This document shows positions 7,271-14,718 of a DNA stretch of 20,148 nucleotides, one piece after another. A program made the translations under genes and the position numbers. Location of the stretch: positions 1 to 20,148 of the forward strand of contig JADJZU010000006.1 in the NCBI GenBank assembly GCA_016715625.1, given 5' to 3'. Under the pieces are notes generated by a model. That model searched no databases, was not told where the DNA came from, and was given only the letters and a program-made list of their open reading frames with translations. This stretch comes from Bacteroidota bacterium (GTDB taxonomy: Bacteria; Bacteroidota; Bacteroidia; Chitinophagales; LD1). How positions within the stretch are numbered: position 1 is the stretch's first letter; every line of letters begins with the position of its first letter.

Positions 7271-10200
7271 CTATTGAACACATAGTTTTCTGAAGACAAG
7301 TTTTCCGGTTGCATCTTCCAGCACACATAGATAGAGCCCTGCCGAAACATGACCTAAGTTGATGATGGAAGGGTGTTGTGATTGCTGTATCAGTTTGCCG
7401 GCCATGTCGTAGACGTAGCAGTTTTTGATTGATTGCTGTGCAGTGGTATGTACCCTCCACACATTCCTGGCTATAGGTGTGAATTCTGTCTGCCCGGCAG
7501 CGCCATCGCCTGAAGATAAGCCTGCAAGCCGGATGCACCACATACACATCAGCACTCATAGCGGTACAGAAATTGGAATCAGCAGCTTGCACACTATAAT
7601 ATCCCGACTGATTGACAGTGTAAAATCTAGTGTTAGCATTACTGATTAAGTTGCCATTTAAAAACCATTGGTAAGAAACACCCGGCAAGAGCGGGGTGCT
7701 CAACTCACAAAAGTTTTGCTGTATAATGGGTGCCTCCATGGGTGGCAAACAAGGGTCGTTCACTACGCCTTCCTGAAAGATATTTACATAATCGGTGCCG
7801 GTGAGGTCGATAGTGCAACTGCGCGATGCGGTGTCAGTATTTTGTAAAACCGAAAACACCACTATTGCATCTCCGCTATGCGGCAGGGCAGGCGAAATAA
7901 TTTGAATCCAATTGCAGGAGAGCAGATTCCAGGCAGCGCAGGTATTTTCTGCATCTACATAAAATGAATCAGTTGCTGCTGCCGGACCGAAGTAAAAATT
8001 GCTCTGCGGTATTGTATAAATGCAGGGTGCGGTTACGTTGAGTAAAACATTATCAGTAGCCGTGCAGCCGTTGGCATCGGTGACGGTAACTGAATACAAG
8101 GTTGCAGCGGCAGTGACAGCCGCAGGATTGGCTGTGTTTGAACTGCTAAGGCCTGAAGCCGGATTCCAGATATAACTATAAGGCGATACACTACCGCTGG
8201 CGGTGGGATTTCCGCCAAGCACTACTGTATCGCCTGTAAATACAGTGGTATCGTTTCCGGCATTTGCCACAGGTACAGGAAAGAAAGAAGTTGTGATTGG
8301 ACTTTGCGCACTTACGCTGGCATTGCAGCCGCCCGGGTTGGTAACGGTTACATTAAACGATGCTGGATAATTTACAGTGATGCTCTGCGTGGTGGCACCA
8401 GTGCTCCATGTATAACTGCTACCTTGAGTGGCTGTAAGTGTAACGCTATTGCCCTGGCAAAAGGTGTTGCTGTCGGTGCTGCTGATTTGCACCAGCGGAT
8501 TAGCCGATACAGTGGTGCTTTGGGTGATGCTGCCAGTGCAGCCATTTTGCGAAATAGAATAGGTGATGGCATGCGTGCCAGCTCCTGCAATAGCCGGTGA
8601 AAAAATATTCCCTGCTATGCCGTTGCCTGAAAAAATTCCGCCCGCAGGGCTGGCCGATAAGGTGGCATTGCTGCTGGCCAGACAATAGGCGTTGCTGAGG
8701 TTGTTGATAATAGGTTGTGGTGTTTGGTTTACATTAAAAAGAAATGGATCGCTGCTGATACTGCCGCAGGCATTGGTGGCTGAAACGCGATAGGTGCCAC
8801 TGGTGGTTACTGTGGTTTGTGTGCCGGTGCTTCCATTGCTCCAGATGAAGTTGCATCCATTGCAGGGGTTTGTGATGCTGAGTGTGGAGGATTGTCCGCT
8901 GCAAATGGTAGCGGTGCCATTGATGATTGGTTTTACCGGATCGGTGCAAGGGGTGGTAATGCAAATGCTGAAGCCGGTGGTGGTGGGTGGAATGGCGCTG
9001 CCGGTGTAGTCGTATACGCGCACATAGTAAGTAGTGCCGGTGGTGAGGCCGGTGGCGATGAGGGTTTCGGTAGAGCCTTCGCCACCACCGTCATCGGCAC
9101 AGTCGATGGTGGTGCCGGGGCAGCCGCTGCGTAAGTCTATGACGGCATCCATGCCGCCTGAGGGGATGACAGTGATGTGGTGGGTGGAGGCTGTGGCTAC
9201 AAAGGTGTACCACACATCGTTGGCATTGCTGGCAGTGTAGCCATCGCACAGGGTGGGCGCTGCTGACTGAGTGGCTCCGTTTACATCTCCGGTGGTGACA
9301 GCACCACATGTGTTTCCATATACGGTGAGGGCGGTGGCGTTTCCGCAGTAGTCGTTGGGGGGCTGCACAGCAACAGGGGCACTGCAGTTGCCGGTGTTGA
9401 AGTAGCTGAACCAGTTACTCCATGGAATAGTGCCCGGGCAACTGGTATTGGTGCCGGGCATACTGTTGTGCCCGCAGATTCCGGGAGAGGTTATATTTTG
9501 GTTAGTAGGTATGTTGTAGAGATCGCAGAAGTAGCAGCTCATTTCGGCAGATGCCTGTAGCATGGCGGTGCTGTTCCAAAGACCGGGATTGGCCACAGTG
9601 GCTTCGTGCTCTACGCCAATGCTTCGGCCATTATTGTAGGGATAACCCGCTGCCCCGCAGTGCCACGCGGTAGATGACACCGGCACTACCTGATAGATAG
9701 TGCCGGAGTTATTGATAACAAAGTGAGCGCTGGCTTGTGCGTTGCAATTCTGAAACCAGCTTACGGCACCCGCAGCTGTGCCTGTGCCTATCCAGTGGTT
9801 GACGTAGGTATCTATGGTGTGATTTCTTGTGGATGAATAATTGCAGCTCGTAAAGCTGGAGATGGCAGGGCCATAGTCTCCAGAGCGGGAGCCACCTGCT
9901 GCATCGGTTTCGTTTTCCGAAAAGGGAAGCGAAAGTACGGGGTTCTTGGGTAATACAATCTCTTCGCCCCAAAGGGTAGTGCTGTGTGCCCCATCTGTTA
10001 TTACGCTGAAGTACCTGTTAGCCTGTATGGTTTGGAGTTCTTCGGTAAGGAGGCCGCTAAATTTTTTGGCGGCAGCATACCACCTCTCCCCTAGCCCCTC
10101 ACCGAAGGAGACTTGAGAAACAGCCGGCTTAAAAATTGGTTTTGAGGTTTTGTTTTTGGTGGCTTGCCGGTAGTATTCACGCAGGAGCGCTGCTGCTCCG

Positions 10201-10649
10201 CGGATGTTTTGGCGGGCATCGTCTTTTAAAGTTTGTTCGGGAACATGAAGCAGCTTCGCGGCTTCGCGCAGCGTGTTGCAGTAGTTGTTTTGCACGAGGT
10301 GCATAATGCCCCAGCCTTTGTCAATGGAGGGACCTATCTGGGTCCAGTTGTTTTCGACCTGGCCAATGGCTTTGAGGAGTTGTACGGGCACTTTGAATTC
10401 TTGTGCGGACTCGTTGAAGTATTGCTCCAGTGTGGCTACGGATGGGTGGGGTTGGTTGAGGTAATGGGCCCATTCGTGGTGGGCGTGGTGTTGTTCTTCT
10501 TCGGGAAGATGTTGTGCAACCAGGTTAAGTTTAGCAGCAAGGTTTTTTTGCAGATGAAGGTGGCCTTTGATGTAAAGGGAGTCGGGGGTTGCGAATGCAA
10601 GGGCCGGTAGTGCGATGAATAGTATGATTATGAGGCTGGCAGTGCGCAT
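7271..10649 (-). CDS. Secreted lytic transglycosylase-like/N-acetylmuramoyl-L-alanine amidase with Ig-like modules and T9SS type A signal (frameshifted near 3' end)
   Basis: Numbered from the ATG at 10649 (MRTASLIIILFIALPALAFA, signal peptide; an in-frame TTG at 10667 is less likely). Residues about 75-165 form an SLT-like domain with the probable catalytic Glu99 in AIGQVENNW and the GWGIMHL segment. Residues about 270-410 are an Amidase_2 domain: zinc ligands His285 (VNHWIGTG), His394 (GICGHNSMPG) and Cys404 (NTSCPG), with HCGA and GVEHEA in between. Together they would cut both the glycan backbone and the amide link to the peptide stem of murein. From about 420 on come a PPC/CBM-like module, four PKD/Ig-like modules (GGNPTASGSVSPYSYIWNP and others) and a BACON-like domain (WIQIISPALPHSGD). 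The uninterrupted frame runs to 7242 as nonsense; with one base fewer at 7526-7527 the end becomes AAGLSSGDGA...YDMAGKLIQ...GLYLCVLEDATGKLVFRKL, a type A T9SS sorting domain stopping at 7271. A dispersed repeat is inserted at about residues 178-190. Confidence 0.9.
10082..10120. repeat. Dispersed GC-rich repeat fragment translated within the amidase gene
   Basis: The plus strand has CTCTCCCCTAGCCCCTCACC followed by GAAGGAGACTTGAG. On the coding strand it gives SQVSFGEGLGERW. I recognise this pattern (CTTCGG followed by GAGGGG...GGGGAGAGG) as a dispersed element commonly found between genes in Bacteroidota. It falls in the linker between the SLT-like and Amidase_2 domains and keeps the frame open. 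Confidence 0.6.
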
Positions 10650-10664
10650 GGGCTGGTTGGTTTT

Positions 10665-10672
10665 CAAACTTA
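10665..10672 (-). promoter_or_regulatory. Possible Bacteroidota -7 promoter element (TAAGTTTG)
   Basis: On the minus strand TAAGTTTG matches the Bacteroidota -7 consensus TAnnTTTG exactly and lies 16 bp before the amidase ATG at 10649. That would leave a leader of only about ten bases. No TTTG-type -33 element is seen at the right distance, so this is a weak call; it is also part of the extended TTG-start reading of the gene. Confidence 0.25.
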
Positions 10673-11046
10673 TTAAAAAGATGGTTTTGGGTGGATTTTT
10701 TGCGGTTTCGTTTTTAGTTTTGTTTTGTAGAAAGTTTATAATATCTTTTTAGATGCTTGAAATAGTTTTTTAGAAGATAAAACAGGTTATTTAGAAGCCA
10801 ATATTGGCTATTCTGATGCTGAATATGGTTATCTGGTTGGTGTGTATGCTTGATTGGTTGGATGATATGGTATAAAATTCAGAAGTTATACTTAAAAATA
10901 TGGATGCGTAGGTCGTTTTTGGGTTTGGGTGGGATTTATGGGTATTGGGCAGGGGTATTTGAATGGTTTGCTGGGGTGTTTGGTTATTTGGTGGGAGGAT
11001 TGAGGGATTTGATATGGGGCTTGGGCTGATTGGAGATGAAGTTTCG
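10673..11046. other. Gene-free AT-rich then G/T-rich spacer
   Basis: No credible gene. The part next to the amidase (10680-10900) is AT-rich with three loose TTTTTAGA/TTTAGAAG copies. The part at 10921-11040 is strongly strand-asymmetric: I count 54 G and 4 C in 120 bases of the plus strand. It contains G-runs at 10921, 10927, 10931, 10940, 10947 and 10952 with loops of 1 to 6 bases, a canonical G-quadruplex pattern. Read as RNA from the minus strand it is C-rich and G-poor, as expected of a Rho-loading (rut) region. The open frame on the minus strand here (10892-11116) is only low-complexity Pro/Thr/His. Confidence 0.6.
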
Positions 11047-11238
11047 TCCTTTTGCCTTGATGCAAAAGGACCAAAAAAATCAAGGCTGTGAGAATTTTGG
11101 CTAAAAACGAAGGCACTTCGCTAAACTAAAAAAACTCGCGCGGAAGGGTTTGTCTTCCTGTGACGGGGGCGGTTGCGCTCAAACAGTTTTTAGTTTTTAA
11201 CGCTTCGTTTGTTCGTTTTTTTAACGACAAAATTCTCA
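11047..11238. repeat. Imperfect palindromic intergenic element
   Basis: A structured stretch with nested inverted repeats. The left end forms a 9-bp stem TCCTTTTGC/GCAAAAGGA (11047-11055 with 11062-11070). An outer pair TGAGAATTTTG (11089-11099) and CAAAATTCTCA (11228-11238) is perfect over 11 bp. Between them, CTTCGCTAAACTAAAAAAAC on the left is roughly mirrored by AGTTTTTAGTTTTTAACGCTTCG on the right. The sequence resembles a dispersed palindromic repeat I associate with Bacteroidota intergenic regions; copy number in this genome is unknown. Confidence 0.6.
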
Positions 11239-11289
11239 AGGCCATTGGGTGGGATGAGGCCGTTTTATGAGTTGATAATAAGACTTTGG

Positions 11290-11362
11290 CCGTTTGGCTG
11301 AAGCCGAAGGCACAGGGCAGTGATAAGCGGAATTTTTCTGTTTATGCGGGGCTAAAGCCCCG
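11290..11362. repeat. Small hairpins of REP type
   Basis: CGGGGC-TAAA-GCCCCG (11347-11362) is a perfect 6-bp GC stem, and TTGGCTGAAGCCGAA just upstream (about 11294-11308) is a second short stem. The pair 'GGGGCTAAAGCCCC' is common in repeats between genes in Bacteroidota. Neither stem has a U-run directly behind it, so they are not classic terminators, although they lie downstream of the cupin gene on its transcript. Confidence 0.5.
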
Positions 11363-11459
11363 GTGAGAACGGGGGGTATAATGAGCATCTTATCTTGGCA
11401 AATTAGTGTGACGCCAATTCAACTTAATATTACACGCAAAGATTGATGCCTCTACTGCT

Positions 11460-11747
11460 TTACTTAATCAAGACAAAGCAACTGGTAGATTGAGCGTTTA
11501 TCCAGTGCTTAACATGGGGTTCGATAAGGACATACTCGCCCACTTGGAGGGCTAGTTTATAGCCCAGTTCGTTTTCAAAAACTGATTCGCCACTTACGCA
11601 TATTAACAAAGCAGGCACTTTGGTGGTGTGTTCTTTTAATTGTTCATTTGCCAGTATCCGAAGGGTAATCACTTGTCCTTCTGTTGCTTTGAACAAAGGT
11701 GCTGAAGAGATGGGTTTGGCGGAGGTATGTAATTGCTGAATTTGCAT
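11460..11747 (-). CDS. Small cupin-like protein
   Basis: A 95-residue single-domain protein. It has a cupin-type beta-barrel pattern: LKEHTTKVPALLICVSGESV (motif 1) and VGEYVLIEPHVKHWINA (motif 2, with the P-x3-H order). Metal ligands are incomplete: His40, His78 and His81 are possible, but the second His and the Glu of the classical motif 1 are missing. It may therefore be a non-catalytic or small-molecule-binding cupin. No signal peptide. It lies 21 bp behind the four-TM gene in the same direction and is probably co-transcribed. Function unknown. Confidence 0.7.
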   Translation of the reverse strand: MQIQQLHTSAKPISSAPLFKATEGQVITLRILANEQLKEHTTKVPALLICVSGESVFENELGYKLALQVGEYVLIEPHVKHWINAQSTSCFVLIK

Positions 11748-11768
11748 GGTGTGATGTTGTTTAAAGCA

Positions 11769-12185
11769 TCAAGAGGATGCGGTGATTTGTTTCAATTTAA
11801 GGAATGCAAGGCCGAGCCAAACTACTGAAGCGGTCATGGCGATGGCGCCTATCAACACTAAAACGGGCGGTAAGCCAAAATAGACTTCTGTCAATATGCC
11901 GATGGGCATCAGGAGACCGGCCAAGGCCAACGCAGAGATGATTTTGACGTGTTTAAGCTGTGAGCCAAAACGCAGTAACAGATATCCCATCGAAATATTG
12001 AGTAGGGCGAATAGATTGCCGTGTACGTGCGCCAATCGAGTTTCGAAATGTTTTCCCAGACTGTAGGAGTTGGCCCATTCTTCTTTGCCGGGTGCAAAGT
12101 CGCGCAGATAAATGAGTAAAAAACCGTAGGCCATAAAAAAGCCCATGGTAAGAAAACCGATGGCGATATTGTTTTTACCGTTCAT
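11769..12185 (-). CDS. Four-transmembrane protein of unknown function
   Basis: 138 residues with four predicted membrane helices at about 7-27, 54-73, 83-103 and 106-129. The segment between helices 1 and 2 and the start of helix 2 carries three histidines (His46, His53, His55; KHFETRLAHVHGNLFALLN). Such spacing could bind a metal or haem, but I do not recognise the family and assign no function. It is transcribed away from the DUF502 gene, with a 7-bp inverted repeat 44 bp before its ATG, and is followed by the cupin gene. Confidence 0.75.
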   Translation of the reverse strand: MNGKNNIAIGFLTMGFFMAYGFLLIYLRDFAPGKEEWANSYSLGKHFETRLAHVHGNLFALLNISMGYLLLRFGSQLKHVKIISALALAGLLMPIGILTEVYFGLPPVLVLIGAIAMTASVVWLGLAFLKLKQITASS

Positions 12186-12228
12186 AATGACTGTTTGAAG
12201 TGAAGTATTGGCGGTAAAGGTATTACAC

Positions 12229-12247
12229 CACCTGCACAGGGCAGGTG
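12229..12247. promoter_or_regulatory. 7-bp inverted repeat between divergent genes
   Basis: CACCTGC-ACAGG-GCAGGTG is a perfect inverted repeat with a 5-base centre, 44 bp before the four-TM start and about 120 bp before the DUF502 start. It could be a regulator-binding site or a leader hairpin of the minus-strand transcript. There is no U-run, so it is not an intrinsic terminator. Confidence 0.35.
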
Positions 12248-12367
12248 ATACAAATCATATTGTACCGTTTTAAAGGCCCTCGTGGTTGCCAGCGGATTTG
12301 GCCCCTTTTTGGCCAGGGAAGTGCCATTAGAAATTACGCTACATTCGGCCCACAAAAAAATACGTCT

Positions 12368-12988
12368 ATGGGTAGAAAACGGGAGTGGCTGAATAGGGGG
12401 TTCGGAAAAATTGTTTCTTATTTTTTGCAAGGTATGCTGCTGATAGCTCCGGTATTTGTCACCATCTATGCTATCTTCTATGTGTTTAACGGGATAGACG
12501 GCACGATTGAAAAAGTATTCCGATTGGTGTTTAATTTCTATTACCCGGGCATGGGCATTGTAGCCATGTTTTTCATCATTGCGTTTTTCGGATTTATCGG
12601 TTCGCTGGTGATTGCACAGCCGGCCCTCCACATTCTGGATTTGATGATGGAGCGCACTCCGGTGGTGAAGGACATTTATGTGATGATGAAAGATTTCTTT
12701 GGTGCATTCATCAGCAAGAAGAAAAAATTTGACAAGCCGGTGATGTTTGAAATGGGAAAGGGCAGCGGAGTATTTCGCCTGGGTTTTATTACGCAAGACG
12801 ACCTGAGCGACATGCATATTAAAGATAAAGTGGCTGTGTATACGCCCTGGTCCTACAATCTGTCGGGTACACTCTACATCGTGAACCGCGATCAGGTGGA
12901 AGTGCTGCAGGATGTAAAAGCCGGTGATGTAATGAAATTTGCCATGAGCGGTGGAGTGACAGAGATTGAAGAAGAGGAACATGCTTAA
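12368..12988 (+). CDS. DUF502 domain-containing membrane protein
   Basis: 206 residues from the ATG at 12368 (MGRKREWLNRGFGKIVSYFL); the open frame extends upstream to 12245 but that part (MIQIILYRFKGPRGC) is not conserved-looking. Two membrane helices are visible at about 16-40 (QGMLLIAPVFVTIYAIFYVF) and 62-84 (GIVAMFFIIAFFGFIGSLV). After them come the family hallmarks ERTPVVKDIYVMMKDFFGAF, FRLGFITQDD and VYTPWSYNLSGTLYIV. The DUF502 family is widespread and its role is not established. An acidic tail (EIEEEEHA) ends the protein. A heptamer-type repeat directly follows its stop. Confidence 0.88.
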   Translation: MGRKREWLNRGFGKIVSYFLQGMLLIAPVFVTIYAIFYVFNGIDGTIEKVFRLVFNFYYPGMGIVAMFFIIAFFGFIGSLVIAQPALHILDLMMERTPVVKDIYVMMKDFFGAFISKKKKFDKPVMFEMGKGSGVFRLGFITQDDLSDMHIKDKVAVYTPWSYNLSGTLYIVNRDQVEVLQDVKAGDVMKFAMSGGVTEIEEEEHA

Positions 12989-12990
12989 GT

Positions 12991-13027
12991 GGCAGTAAGC
13001 AGTAGCTGTTTGCAGTAAACAGTCAAT
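12991..13027. repeat. Degenerate heptamer repeat (GCAGTAA-like)
   Basis: Directly behind the DUF502 stop: GGCAGTAAGCAGTAGCTGTT followed by TGCAGTAAACAGTCA. The units GCAGTAA, GCAGTAG, GCAGTAA, ACAGTCA keep a 7-base spacing, broken once by CTGTTT. It is the same class of 7-bp array as at 3541-3575 and sits just before the four-helix bundle gene. Confidence 0.6.
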
Positions 13028-13047
13028 GATTCAATATTTATGTGAGT

Positions 13048-13436
13048 ATGAGTGAAGGATTTAAGAGTTTGAGGGTTTATCAGATGGCGTATGATGGTGC
13101 GATGGAGATTTTTTCGGTTTCCAAACTGTTTCCCAAAGAAGAAACATACGCTTTGACCGATCAAGTGAGGCGTTCGTCCCGTTCGGTGTGTGCCTGCATT
13201 GCGGAAGCATATAGAAAACGGTTATATCCCAAACACTTTGTATCTAAACTTACAGACGCGGATGGGGAGTGTGCCGAAACCATGGTGCATTTATCTTTGC
13301 AAGTTTGGTTTCCCTGGGCGATTACACCAGTTTATCTTTACGCTACGATGAGGTTGGCAGAATGCTTGGCAGCATGATTAGTAATCCCGAAAAATTCATT
13401 CCTAATTCTAAAAAAAATGCCATTCAAGATGCATAA
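13048..13436 (+). CDS. Four-helix bundle protein (23S rRNA intervening-sequence protein family), frameshifted
   Basis: Start taken at the ATG 13048 (MSEGFKSLRVYQMAYDGAM); a GTG at 13042 is also in frame. The pattern LRVYQMAYDGAMEIF, then FPKEETYALTDQVRRSSRSV, CACIAEAYRKR and KLTDADGECAETMVHL is typical of the TIGR02436 four-helix bundle family. The frame as given ends at 13377 after nonsense (LQVWFPWAITPVYLY). Adding one T to the TTT at 13296-13298 gives ...HLSFASLVSLGDYTSLSLRYDEVGRMLGSM..., the normal fourth helix, ending with the TAA at 13434-13436. That end overlaps the start of the next gene. Members are found inside rRNA intervening sequences and also, as here, at ordinary loci; the function is unclear, though the related Avd protein binds RNA and reverse transcriptase in diversity-generating elements. 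No such element is near. Confidence 0.85.
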
Positions 13437-14718
13437 AGTATTTAAGCAGTCTCCTGCTGCCCTCTGCCGCTGGCTGCTGCCGCTTTTTCTTCTCTTGCTG
13501 TTTACCCAAAATTTAAATGCATGGGGCTTTTGGGCGCATCAGCGTATTAACCGTATTGCGGTTTTTTTGTTGCCTCCGGAAATGATTACGTTTTATAAAA
13601 ACAACATCGATTTTATAACCGAACATGCCGTAGACCCCGACAAAAGAAGGTATGCCTCACCAGACGAAGCTCCACGCCATTACATCGACCTGGACCATTA
13701 TTGTACCTTGCCCTGTAACGAAGTGCCCCAACGCTGGGATAGTGCGGTAGCCAAGTTTTCGGAGGATACGTTGAAGGCCTATGGCATTGTGCCCTGGCAT
13801 TTGCAGTTGATGATGTACCGGCTCACCAAGGCTTTTCAGCTGCGCGACAAGATGCAGATACTCCGCCTGAGTGCCGATATCGGGCATTACATAGGCGATG
13901 CCAATGTACCGCTGCATACCACGGAGAATTACAACGGACAGTTGACCAATCAGCATGGCATTCATGGTTTTTGGGAAAGCCGCGTGCCGGAACTTTTTGG
14001 AGAGGACTACGACTACTTTATAGGCAAGGCGGAGTTTGAACGCAAGCCGATGGAACGAATCTGGAAGACCGTGTATGAAAGCCATGCCGCACTGGATACG
14101 GTGTTTGGATTGGAGAAAACACTGAGCGAAACATTTGAATCGGATAAAAAATTTGCCTTTGAGCAGCGCGGACAAACCACCGTAAAAACCTATAGCAAAG
14201 AATACAGCGAAGCCTATAGCAAACAGATGGATGGCATGGTGGAGCGCAGAATGCGCAGCGCCATGAAAATGGTAGCTGACTTGTGGTATACCTGCTGGGT
14301 GAATGCCGGCTCGCCCGACCTGAACAAACTACAGGATGTACCTTATTCCCAGGAAGAGCTGCAGCAAATTGCCGAAGAAGAAAAACGGTGGAAAGAGAAA
14401 GGCAAGCCCATGTATGGGCACCAGCACCCTGGGGAACAGAGGCTTGACCGGAGAGGCCCCAAACCACAACCGGGGATTGATTCAAAGAAAAAAACAAACA
14501 AAAGGGGGGGGGGGGGAGGGGGGGGGCTGCCGCCGCGGGAACTCTCATCACACTCACCTGAACCCACCCACTCCTCCAGTAAGGAAAAATTAAAACGGCC
14601 CTCTTCTATTCATCCAGTGTTGCTGCGCCAGCACAGCATATTTAGTGGCAGGCTGTGCCTGCGACAGGCGATACAGCGCCTCGGTTGTTTTATCGGAAGT
14701 ATCCTCGCGATTTATTAA
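13429..14718 (+). CDS. Zinc-dependent phospholipase C/S1-P1 nuclease-like secreted enzyme (3' end doubtful)
   Basis: Start at ATG 13429 (MHKVF) or 13417 in frame. A signal peptide (LPLFLLLLFTQNLNA) is followed by a mature N-terminal Trp, as in bacterial phospholipase C and P1 nuclease, where the amino group and Trp carbonyl bind zinc. Candidate zinc ligands, numbered from 13417: Trp36, His41, His88/Asp91, His157, Asp161 and His167 (HYIGDANVPLH), His183 and Glu187 (HGIHGFWE). The Glu in the last motif is as in phospholipase C rather than the Asp of S1/P1. The family part ends near residue 300-325; the rest is polar, then GGGGGGG from a poly-G tract, then a tail overlapping the convergent TPR gene by about 130 bp. 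That tail is probably spurious: other frames across the tract end at 14561 or 14593. The substrate (phospholipid or nucleic acid) cannot be decided. Confidence 0.8.
   Translation: MHKVFKQSPAALCRWLLPLFLLLLFTQNLNAWGFWAHQRINRIAVFLLPPEMITFYKNNIDFITEHAVDPDKRRYASPDEAPRHYIDLDHYCTLPCNEVPQRWDSAVAKFSEDTLKAYGIVPWHLQLMMYRLTKAFQLRDKMQILRLSADIGHYIGDANVPLHTTENYNGQLTNQHGIHGFWESRVPELFGEDYDYFIGKAEFERKPMERIWKTVYESHAALDTVFGLEKTLSETFESDKKFAFEQRGQTTVKTYSKEYSEAYSKQMDGMVERRMRSAMKMVADLWYTCWVNAGSPDLNKLQDVPYSQEELQQIAEEEKRWKEKGKPMYGHQHPGEQRLDRRGPKPQPGIDSKKKTNKRGGGGGGGLPPRELSSHSPEPTHSSSKEKLKRPSSIHPVLLRQHSIFSGRLCLRQAIQRLGCFIGSILAIY
14504..14526 (+). other. Poly-G tract (G13-A-G9)
   Basis: Thirteen G, one A, nine G, preceded by an A-rich run (14486-14503). 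It lies between two convergent genes, inside the extended frame of the phospholipase C-like gene. Nothing else in the window has a homopolymer near this length. It may be a sequencing artefact or a real slippage-prone, quadruplex-forming tract. Confidence 0.85.

Noticed and set aside
8817..9240. Gly/Ala/Val-rich plus-strand frames opposite the amidase gene
   Set aside because: Shadows of the Thr/Gly/Asn-rich adhesin modules on the minus strand.
10892..11116. Possible small protein (74 codons, minus strand) in the spacer
   Set aside because: Low-complexity Pro/Thr/His sequence caused by the C-rich strand; overlaps the palindromic element and has no conserved look.
12182..12982. 266-codon open frame on the minus strand opposite the DUF502 gene
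   Set aside because: The plus-strand DUF502 protein has clear family motifs; the antisense frame is His/Lys-rich without any recognisable domain and overlaps it fully.
13048..13436. Four-helix bundle protein as the Avd part of a diversity-generating retroelement
   Set aside because: No reverse transcriptase, template repeat or variable repeat was seen nearby.
14593..14718. C-terminal tail of the phospholipase C-like protein beyond the poly-G
   Set aside because: It is antisense to the end of the TPR gene and has no family resemblance; it exists only if the poly-G length is exactly as given.
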